From Panax quinquefolius (lineage: Eukaryota > Streptophyta > Magnoliopsida > Apiales > Araliaceae), in NCBI GenBank assembly GCA_020205615.1, contig CM035167.1, positions 137,716,568-137,780,567 on the forward strand: a stretch of DNA of 64,000 nt, in the 5' to 3' direction. The notes under the pieces are model-generated. The model worked only from the letters and a program-made list of their open reading frames with translations. It did no database searches and was not told where the DNA came from. Shown here piece after piece: positions 27,801-37,694 of the stretch. Position numbers and translations under genes: made by a program. The stretch's first letter is position 1; each line of letters begins with the position of its first letter.

Positions 27801-28312
27801 AAAAGAGTTATCTTTGATCTTCATCGAAAGGACGTGGAATTCGATATAGAGATCATGTGTTGTTAAGAGTCATTCCATGGAAAGGAGTTACAAGATTTGG
27901 AAGGAGAGGAAAACTTAATCCTCGATTCATCTGTCCATTTTTATCCTCGATCGAGTAGGAACTATGGCTATATAGACTCGCTTTTACTGCCAAATATGTC
28001 TCAGTGTTCATAACGCTTTCACATATCTATGTTACGTAAATATGTGAAAGACCCGAACCATATTATTGAAGTTAGAACCGGACGAAATAAATGAAGATTT
28101 GACGTATGAAGAGGTTCTGTTCAAATTTTGGATAAGAAAGAACATATTCTACGCCTCAAGGTTATACCTCAAGTCAAAGTTTTATGGAGGAACCACGATG
28201 TTGAGGAAATGACTTGGGAGTTAGAATCAAATGAAATCAAGGTATCCTTACCTCTTCGACATACCGTGTATCGCACTTCAATTTCGAGGCGAAATTTCAT
28301 AAGAAGGGAGGT
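24861..28312 (+). pseudogene. Ty3/gypsy pol remnant (family B, plus strand)
   Basis: The best-preserved gypsy pol here, but still broken. Order: protease around 24890-25080, with the DTG active-site region frameshifted near 24940; post-protease LWIDWLTTYHAKFDC-like stretch near 25140-25190; RT at 25436-26060, with [13 protein letters not shown] (25619-25657) and the catalytic [11 protein letters not shown] (about 25927-25960); RNase H at 26150-26690, with [20 protein letters not shown] and the ending YHPGKANV; integrase zinc finger around 26980-27170 (CLTCQRVKAR); integrase core near 27190-27650; C-terminal tail (QVKVLWRNHDVEEMTWELE) at 28155-28215. Gag is missing. Several stops and frameshifts exclude function. 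Confidence 0.88.
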
Positions 28313-30846
28313 TGTAAGACCCTAGCTTTTATAAATAAAGATGAATTTTTCTATAAATATTATTTTTGAATATTATGGAATAAATTTGATATAATGTTAT
28401 AGTTGTGGGTAATATTTATAAATTTTGCAAAGTATGCAAGTTGTTATAAAATATTCGTTTGGTGGGGAATATTCTTTTGTCGGGAATATTCGTGCATTAT
28501 TACTCAATCATTAGTGGACCCCACAACATTATTGTCGGATTGAGAAACGATAAAAATATTTTATAAAATAACTACGAGGTGTTACCGTTAAAACTGTTGA
28601 ACTACCCTTATGGTAAAAGTACGATGTCTGGCGTTGGTTGCATAGTAGACACTTGTGATTGATTATCGATGCTTTACGTGAGAAGTCACCAATTTATGCT
28701 TCAATTATCACTTCTGATAATTCTTTGCATCATATCTCTTATATTATTGATTCAATTATTGTCACAATGATCATCCGTATAATATGTTATAGTATTAAAT
28801 CAATAATTGAGACGACAAGTTATAAATGATTAATAATTATTGAAAGATTAAATACGTGTTATGATTTGTGGTAAGTTTGATTTATTTTATGGGGGCCTCG
28901 TATGTCATCATCTAAGAGTCTCTTCATCAATAGTATTTACCTTCAATAATAGTAATTACCCTGTGGAATAGTATTTACCTTCGCCAATAGTAATTACCCT
29001 CGTGAATAGTATTTACCTTCATCAATAGTAATTACCCTTGTGAATAGTATTTACCTTCGTCGATAGTATTTACCTTCGTTAATAGTAATTACCTTTACCG
29101 GACGTCGAACCACTTGTCGTTTCACATTACAGAGCGCCGAACCACTTGTTGCTTCACATTACAAAGCGCCAAAACCAACGTCAAATACCACTGCCTTTTC
29201 ACATTACTAGGCGGTCTTCAAGCTAGAAATCTTCTATAAATAGAGGCCTAGGGCTTCATTATTTTTCACTAATTCATTCGAGCTATAGAGAGAAAGTATA
29301 GAGATAATAAGAGAAAGAAGAAGAGTATTTTGTTACTACTCTGCTGCGGTATTCAATCTCCTACCAAATGTAAGGGGTGTTATTCTTCTTATTCATGAAG
29401 AGAACTCATTGTTATTCCATTGCTTATTATTACATTGGAATAACTCAGTATAAGTGGTTTACCCTATACTTGGTGACATTCTTCTATTATTCTCATTGGA
29501 ACATCCTCATGCGTGTGTTTTACACTGGTTAATTCGGGTTCCGCCTTTTTATTATTCGCATTGAACATCCCATGCATGTGTTTTACACCGGACTGGTTCC
29601 GCTTTTTATTATTCATTGGAATATCCTATCTCGCAGTGTTTTACACCGGATCCGGTTCCATCTTTATTATTCTGTTGGAACATCCTCGCTTTGTGAATTT
29701 CACCACTTGGTTCCGTTATTTATTATTCTGTTGAATAACCTCGTCTGTGCGATTCTATCGCATGCATGGTGATTTCTTTTGTTATTCCATTCTTTATTAT
29801 ACCCAAATGGTTAAAACTTTGACTTCTATACTCCATGAAATTAGTAGAATATCCTCGATATTTGCGTTTCATCCGATCCAAAGATTTCATGGAAATATTC
29901 TTCCGATCATTCTTGAATTTTACTCTACAAAACAAAAGATCATGTTGACAATTTGGGCGTTAATAATTCTGGATAAAATAATTCTTGAACTTGTTTTATC
30001 AATTCTTATATCATTGTCATCATCCTCATGTTTATATTTTTTTTTCGTCATCCGTGGCTTCTGTAGTGCATAGATGGACTTGGTATGATTATGACCGAGA
30101 GACTATTCGGTGTAATCATTTAATCGTAATGTTACAAATGATGTGATAAAAATCCTCGATTGAGGGTAGTAGTGCATTGATGGGCCAGATTGTTGGCATG
30201 ATCGCTGACCATTAATGAATACACAAATATTCTCGCCCGTGAGTAATGAATAATTGTGGTCGTGATACTAAAGAATATCCTTGGCCGTGAGTGCGAGGGG
30301 TGATTCGATGATGTGAATATTTATTAAAGTTGAGTCTCACTATAATGAGTGATGAAAACCTTTAAAACCTAAAAGATAGTAGACTTTATTTTTACTTGAC
30401 TCTTTTAATGGATCAGATATTCACCGCAGAGTTAAACCGGTTTATCATTGTATTTTATCGGTTTAACATTATTGAGACTATTGATAATTTATTCGCATTA
30501 TCTTAGTCATGATATTTCTTCTTTAAATTAGTTTGAGCTCACCCTTTCTTTCACTTTTTTCTCTTGAAATGATAATATAGCCGGGACGAGTCGGAAACGA
30601 GTGATGGTCCTCAAGATAGCATTAGTAGTCCTCTACTATTCGTAAAATAGTGTGATAATAATCATAATGAGGACATTTTGTTTGAGTTTGTATAATATCT
30701 AGTAGATTTATATTTGTATTTAAACTCACGAGTTTATGTCAGATTGGTACACGATGCTTATGTTAATAAGTTGTATTTATGAATTACGCACCATGTAAGT
30801 GGCGACTTTCAAGATGGGTGATGTATACCTAATTTTGGGGGCGCCA
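28313..30846 (+). mobile_element. Gypsy LTR, family B (3' LTR, near complete)
   Basis: Starts TGTAAGACCCTAGC at 28313 directly after the polypurine tract AAGAAGGGAGGT (about 28301-28312) and ends GGGGGCGCCA at 30846, length 2.53 kb. It carries 23-bp minisatellite units (28925-29095), a TATA-like TCTATAAATAGAGG (about 29231-29244) followed by an A/G-rich leader, and 58-bp units at 29440-29750. It is the reference copy for the family B LTRs in this window. Confidence 0.85.
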
Positions 30847-31590
30847 ACAACTTACTTAGTTTATCATCATTGACAAAATAGCGCTTTATATACTAGAAGT
30901 GAATGTCGAATAAAGAGTCTCTATAGATTCCAAATAACAATTCTCATAAACTAAGTACCACTTACTTAGTTTATCATCATTGGCAAAATAAACTAAGAAT
31001 GGCTAGAAGTGAATGCCCGAATGTTAGACTCTATAGATTCCAAATAATTAATAATTCTCATAAACTAAGTACCACTTACTTAGTTTTATCATCGCAAAAT
31101 AAACTAAGTAGCATTTGCTTAGTTTGCCATAATTTTCAATATATAAATGCAATAATACTCTCCCTACATATATGTACTCTTTCTTGTATGCAGGTTTGGA
31201 CATAGCAGTTGCAACTAAATAGTACTCCAATTAACCTGCCTCTATTAAAAAAAATTGTGTGGTCGTAGTTCTGTTTTTGTGTCTATACTCGAATAATAAA
31301 AGTAATCGAATTATCAGACATTCCTCATCGTTTCATCATAACAGATGACAACATCCCGAAGTAGTGCTATTAAGTTGTTGAACTTTGTTCAATAGCGTAA
31401 TGGAACTCCTTCGGGATATTGTCATCTGTTATGATGGAACAATGAGGAATGTTCTGAGAATCAATTAACTTTATTATTCGAGTATAGGACACAACAGGAA
31501 CTATGACCCTTTTTTTTGCCCGGTTGCCGACTCAAGTAGAGATTCCACATAAATTCTCATAAACTATGTACTATACTTTGAAACTTAAAA
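30847..31590. repeat. Tandem repeat of about 110 bp, interrupted by a MITE
   Basis: Units begin ACTTACTTAGTTTATCATC (30852, 30967, 31074) and end CATAAACTAAGTACC. Two full copies and one partial copy precede the MITE, and a further end (ATAAATTCTCATAAACTA) follows it near 31550. A related piece sits at 24770-24815, before the gypsy body. Confidence 0.75.
31244..31520. mobile_element. Foldback MITE (near-perfect palindrome)
   Basis: Two inverted arms of about 125 bp meet near 31385. The left arm reads GGTCGTAGTTCTG, TATACTCGAATAATAAAAG, CATCATAACAGATGACAAC and CCCGAAG. The right arm carries the reverse complement of each with few mismatches. The ends are A-rich on the left and T-rich on the right (GGCAAAAAAAAGGGTCATAG as reverse complement of the right end). 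No coding capacity. The superfamily is uncertain, because no clean target duplication could be fixed. Confidence 0.8.
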
Positions 31591-32094
31591 CCCGTTTGAC
31601 ATACACTCAATAGGGGTGAATGTCGAATCAGCCCTAGTTTGGACAAGTTATTGGATGTTATGTCTCTCACTTAGGCCGATGCAAATACGAAACGGTACAT
31701 TTTTTGTTATTTTGAGAATTAATCGACTGTTATCTCTATATGTTCTCCGAGTGCATACTTAGATTAAGTTATCTTAGTCTATTTCGTGTGCTTGGAGACC
31801 ATGGGAGGTGTCAAATTTTCTTGAAACTCATGAAACGTACTCAGCAAGTTTTGCCTAAAGGATTTGAGACACATCCATCCATAACGGGATGAAGCCTTTA
31901 CCCATGTCCCCAGAGATTCTAGGTAAATCTAATTCACGCATGAATATCCAAATTAACTTAATGCGCATTATAGTAGTTAAAATGTCACCACCAGAGTCGG
32001 ATGTATGTAGGATACCCATTGATGGGAGGATTAGTCTCAGCTTATCGTATTGGAGTTTTAGATTTCTTGACCAAAGCACTAGAACATACGGATG
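31591..32094. other. Unassigned CACTA-internal sequence
   Basis: No recognised gene. Open frames occur on both strands at about 31855-32100 (68 and 81 codons), so neither is favoured. It probably belongs to the CACTA element upstream of its transposase. Confidence 0.4.
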
Positions 32095-33860
32095 ATCCAC
32101 ACGGGAAGATGTGATGCCCGTGTGTCAAGTGTAAAAATCTGATTTGGAAGAAAGTCGACGAGATTAAATTCGACTTATTTTCTCGTGGATTTGTAGATGG
32201 GTACTCATATGGACTCATCACGGAATCGTAAGTGATTGAAAATATTGTGGAACAACCAATTCCACGGATTCATACGTCAAAACTATGATCCAAATTGAGA
32301 TTTTGGTTGATGCTTATAAGCCCTACTACTATCGACTAGGTCGAATATGAACCTTCTTCAAGTAAAGGCGAAGCAAGTGCCAAATGATACAAATTGCTTC
32401 CTTTACAAGTTTCTATCTCGAATCAGGGAGGGGTCACGTTGTATCTCGGAAATGATACTGAACACTAAGCTTTCTGCAGTGATGAAGCTCTTACACTTCA
32501 AGAATGAGCACGACTATAGTGAGAGAGGTTTCAACGATTTGCTCGCTTATAATTGGGCGATTCTTACCCAAGGATCATACTCTTCCTGCGAATTATTACA
32601 AAGTGAAGAAGATGGTCGAGGGGTTAAATATAGGGTATCGTAAAATCGATGTTGTGAGCGAGATTGCATGTTATACTATGGGAGGATGAGATAAGGGACA
32701 GCAGATATATGCGCTTTATCGCGCTACAAGGTTACAAAACGTGGGGAAGGAGAAACATGTTCTCGTGAAAATCTTACGATATTTCCACACTTGCCTTTAG
32801 ACTTCAAATCTTATTCATGTCGCCTTATACGGCTCAACATACGAGTTGGCATCGAACAAGGATGTCGTGCACGGTCACCGACTCACCCAAATGGATGGAG
32901 ATGAATGGAAGAGATTTGATGTAAATTATCCCGAGTTTGTGGAAGAAGTTAAGAATGTTAGGCTTGGCATAGTTATCGATGGCTTTTGCCCTTTTAATAA
33001 TTTTAGCCACCGCATTTCGGGTTGGCGATCATTATGGTCGCTATAACCTTCCACCAAAGAATGTGCATGAGGGATCCGTAGATTTTTTTTTTTGACTTTA
33101 CTCATTCCGGGGATAAAAGTCCTACAAAAGATTTTAATGTGTACCTTCGATCGTTAAGGGATGAACTAAAGATGTTGTGGGAGGCAGGAGTTCGACGTAT
33201 GATAAATCGATATCGCGAGAATTTTGTGATGAAAGCACTGTTATTATGGACTATCACCGACTTTCCGCTCTTGGGATGGTTAGTGGTTGGTCAACTCACC
33301 GGAAGTTATCCCGTCCAGCAGGTGTATGGGGGATGTGCAAGGCAACCAACAGGTTAGCATGGGCGGAAATGTAGTTTCTTTAGGTAATCGCTCAGAGATT
33401 CTTGCCTCTCGATCACAATTACGTAAAGATGTCTACACAGCTCAATGTAAAGATAGAGATGAAGGGGGTTGGTGGTCACCGTCAGGCGGTGAGGTCTTGG
33501 AGTGGTTGAATCAACTTGATTTTCCTTTTCCTGGAAGGAACACGATGAAATTGAGAGCATCCTGCACGGGAAGACTCATAATTGGACACATTTGCCTATA
33601 TGGTTTGAGTTGACGTATTGGGGCACACTTTCAGTTCATCACTGTATAGATGTCATGCATACCAAAAAGAATGTTTTTGAGAACTTGTTTTACACCGTGT
33701 TAGATGCAAGTGGTAAAACTAAAGACAATGACAATGCTCAAAAAGATTTAGAGGCATTGATTATTAGGCCAAAATTGTGGCTTCGCCCTAACACTACGAA
33801 ACCTAAAGCTCTATTTGGGTTCTCACGCAAATACTTAAGACATGTTTTATGATTGTTTGT
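32095..33860 (+). pseudogene. CACTA transposase, TNP2 type (broken)
   Basis: Recognisable TNP2-family transposase in several frames. The N-terminal transposase-associated zinc domain is at about 32115-32240 (CPCVKCKN, then FSRGFVDGYSY). The next block is at 32480-32640 (LLHFKNEHDYSERGFND), with a frame change to LPKDHTLPANYYKVKKMVEG. The core has WKRFDVNYPEFVEEVKNVRL at 32907-32966, then VYLRSLRDELKMLWEAGV and LLWTITDFP at 33142-33270. The end, HHCIDVMHTKKNVFENL then SGKTKDN, is at about 33635-33730. In plants this enzyme cuts at CACTA ends. Stops and frameshifts in every section make this copy inactive. Confidence 0.88.
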
Positions 33861-34049
33861 ATTAGGCCTTGGGCCGTGATCCTACCATTCTAGAGTTTTG
33901 GGATCGAGCCCACACGCCTAAGGACGAGCGTGCTTTGTCTCAGGCAGCTTTATCTATACAGGTAAAACTCATCTTACTATTTAGCTTTTAATAATATTCA
34001 ATCGTAACTAAAATGATATAATTAACATACGTATACAAAATACATTACA

Positions 34050-34720
34050 GGACCGATTTCGTAGGCTTCGGACGAAACGATAATGAAGCTGGAGACTATT
34101 AGAGGGTTCGAGAAGTTAGATTCCGCCACCCCTCTTCCCGATATCAGTATTAGATCGAGATGAGGAGCCGAGACTATGGGTCGCGTCTCGTGATCCCCCT
34201 ACTAGCAAAGATGACTTCAGCAGATATCGAGTGTTTGGTCCGCCGAGATACCCGCATATACACTTCCCGGAGGTAATATTTTTAATGTTTCACGAAATTA
34301 TCCGAATTTATCACATTATATAAATTATTATTAAGAATCGAATTTGTATCTCTTTATAGGCTCCAAAATACAGTCGTCCGAGAGCACATGTTTGGACCAT
34401 CTCATACTGCAAGGCCGGCTTGGATGACGATATCTTCCTATGCAATGATAGGGGCCGTGGTTTGATAAGTTCCATACCGATCCTGGTCTTTTCGGCGTCA
34501 AGTGCTTGCTTTCCAATTTTCGTCTTCACCATATTGCTCATGATATTATAAATAGGGCCTCTGCAGAGAAAGACGTGATTACCATGGGAGCAGCTTCGAC
34601 GCTGAGCGCCGAGATGTCTTGGATGGTGATTACCTCTCGAGAGGAGGCTTTTCGTCCGCCCCACCTACTTAAGTATTCTTATTGTTTATGTTTTTCAATT
34701 AAGGCTAGTTTGTTAATTCT

Positions 34721-34769
<49 letters not shown>

Positions 34770-34954
34770 GGACTAATGATTTATATTTTTGAATATTCTA
34801 TCAACAGGGTGGCGATGGCGACCAGGCTGGCGATGATGAGCAGGAGCACGAGTCTGACATCCATACACCAGAGCAGCGTCGTTCACCTCCGCCCGATGAT
34901 GATCATATTTTTACTAGTTTAAAGTTCATTTGTATATATTCATGTTATTGGTAG
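34050..34954 (+). pseudogene. Possible second CACTA ORF (unrecognised)
   Basis: Downstream of the transposase are patches that look like old exons. One is at about 34078-34270; another, at about 34480-34680, includes LHHIAHDIINRASAEKD. After a splice-acceptor-like ACAG at 34807 comes a 48-codon frame ending at 34954, with an acidic tail (GGDGDQAGDDEQEHESDI). CACTA elements usually carry a second gene in this position, but I recognise no domain. An (CA)n(TA)n tract separates the patches. Confidence 0.35.
34720..34769. repeat. Compound (CA)n(TA)n microsatellite
   Basis: About 14 CA units run directly into about 10 TA units. Confidence 0.95.
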
Positions 34955-35647
34955 ACCCTTTTGTATATATTGTATTGTCTAATCAAGGCTTCATATATAA
35001 CTATTGTAAATTATATTGTTTAACATTTATGGTCAATTAATTATATTTGTAATTGGTTAGCTTATAATACGCTTTGGTGGATATTTGAATGTGAATGTGA
35101 ATGATAATGAGTCAAAGATTAAGTTTTAGTGCTACGTTAAGATATTTGAATGTGAGATACAAGTTTATATTATCATGTATTGGGTCAGTGATAAAATATG
35201 GTACATTAATGGGTTTAAACACCGAAACCGAACTTTTAAAATCAGATTTAAAAAAAGATAGTTAATCTTACTTTTAATAAGTTAGTTCATGATTATTTTA
35301 ATTTCCCACGAAAATAACAAATAAGTAATTTTTAATAAATACGAAATATTCTAATTTCAATTGAGCATATCGTTATCTTCTATTTAAATTATCCGTCATA
35401 AACACCTCTATCTCCGACGTGAAAGTCCGTCAAGGTAATAATAAGCCAATTTTAATGTTTGATGGGTTATTCTATTTTTCAATGAAATAAGGTAATTCCG
35501 AGGAATGTATCCGTTTAACTTAGTTACTCTTATATTCGATTTAACGCTTTTGTCCTATATATTCTGGTCGAAGATAGCTAATGTTCGACGATTCGCTCGG
35601 AGATATGCTCGTCAAGATATGTAATTTTTGATGTAACTTTCGAGACG
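34955..35647. other. CACTA 3' subterminal-like sequence
   Basis: AT-rich without ORFs. From 35388 onward CCGACG, CCGTCA, TTCGACG and TCGGAGA words recur, resembling the 5' subterminal part at 21826-22080. It is cut by the solo LTR. Similar words resume just after it (37697-37780), so the CACTA element seems to continue across the insertion. Confidence 0.45.
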
Positions 35648-37694
35648 TAACGACTTCCAAAATAGGTCCATTCCATCCAACCCATTCTCGAAGTCGCCAA
35701 ATACACGGCATGCGTAAACAACTACAACTTTATTATTACAACAAAGAAATTGTGAGTTTGAATACAAATATTATCTTCTGGAGATATATACTCAAATAAA
35801 TCCTCATCACATTTATTGATTACTAAACAACTCTCTCTAGAACCTCATTCCATACCCCGACATTCTCGCCTCCCGAGAAGAAAATGGAACAACAAGGAAA
35901 AGGTGAGCTCAACTAGCCCAAGAAGAAGAATAATGACTAAGATAATATACAACAAATTATCGTTAGTCTCCAATGGAAAAATCGATTACAATGACAACAA
36001 GTTTCGTTATTTTCGACGCTCAAATCAAATATTCATCTTTAATATTCATCAATCGGCCATGTTCATCTCAACACTGCTCATCTTTGCATCAAAGCCAAAG
36101 ATATTCTTCGAATCATTCATATTTTATTCATCGCTTAATCATTCATCTTTGAGAATAATGTATGAAAATATTTTAAAGAACGAATCCAAAGAAACAAAAT
36201 GACAAGGATTAAGGATTAAGGATTCGTAATCCATGTCCAACTATACCTCAAAAATAATCATAATAGATATTTTGGACGAAAAAGAAGAAATTTATTTTTT
36301 GGTGAATAGTACTCAGTCGTGAATAGTAACTAAAATTCCATAAAAAACATCTTCACGCCTTTAGTACTTCTGAATAGTAACTCGTGAACTCACCCGACAT
36401 GAAAAAGTTCCATTTGATAAAAAGTACCAACCAATATTTCAAAGATAATGATATCAAGAATTAATATCATTCGACATCCCTTACCTCAAAGAATCAAGAT
36501 TTCAAGGAAAGGCCTGGAGTGATGTTGAATGAAACTAAACAACAACTCTCAAAGTATCTAAATACTCACAAAATACGCCTAATAATATAGAGAGAGAAAG
36601 AGAGAAAACTTTGTTTCTCGTGTGATTTTCAATTTAACTTAGCCTCTATTTATAGAAAATGTTAGCCCCGTCGACCACAGCCACCGATGGCTTTACCTCG
36701 CTACTTTTGGGGCCCACCAATTCTAGAATTTTCCACCAAAATCATTTATAACCTAATTTCAATCAACCACCTCTTAAAAATTCATAATAAATTATACGCT
36801 CATTTTTAACGGCTCAAAATTTGTGGATATATACTCAACTTATATATGTATAACATATCCAAAAATTACAAATCGATCCAACTAATTTGATTAAATATTA
36901 TAACTCACACAATAAAGTATAACACCGATTCTTTTAATACCTCCAATCCGGCAAAATACAAATAAAACATCTCAAAGATTAATTCCTTCATTAATTATAA
37001 TTAAATCCATCATCATTTATATTCATATAAAAATAAATATTTCCATATGAATCAATAATTAATTATTCACAAATAATATTACGTAATCACATTTACGACA
37101 ACCAAAGTCGTTCTTAAAGAGGGGCTTTCAATAAGGATCTCTCCTCATCGCGCCGCAATTAGGTGACCAAACCCTCCTTGTAACTTTCTAGACATTGCCA
37201 ATAATGTTATCTAGATATTATTCAAATAATATGAATTATCGATCCGATAATGGAAAATAAAATTATCAAACAAAGAATAATATCAACGCAAAGAATTATC
37301 AATCAATAAAATAAAATATTGAATAAAGAATTACTTGTGAAAATTATTGAGTAGTACGTAAGGATCAATAATTCAACAATACTGCAATACCGCAAGCTAC
37401 CATGGCAACCACGCCAGACATCGATTTTAACCAAATTGCATTCCAACAAATCTTTAATCAGCTTTCCTCATCCAATCGCTTCAAATAAAAATTTAATATT
37501 CCCCGACAACATTTAATATTCCACGACCAAACGAATATTCCCCGACAAAAATGAATATTTTATAACCACTGCTTATTTTGAAATATTTATGCGATTAACC
37601 CTTAACTATCCACATTAATCAAATCAACCCTTACTATTTCAAATAATAAATAAAGGAAATTCCTTTTGATTTAAAAAAAAATTTCGGTCTTACA
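35648..37694 (-). mobile_element. Solo gypsy LTR, family A
   Basis: Reverse complement of the LTR at 2064-4770, from the LTR end (AACGACTTCCAAAATAGG on +) to the start (CGGTCTTACA at 37694). No internal region is attached on either side, so it is a solo LTR. It is about 0.66 kb shorter than the first copy; only one of the GAATATCTTTGGC-type repeats is left (about 36085-36110). No clear target duplication was found. Confidence 0.8.

Noticed and set aside
33354..33560. Minus-strand ORF within the CACTA transposase
   Set aside because: Antisense shadow of recognisable TNP2 blocks on the + strand.
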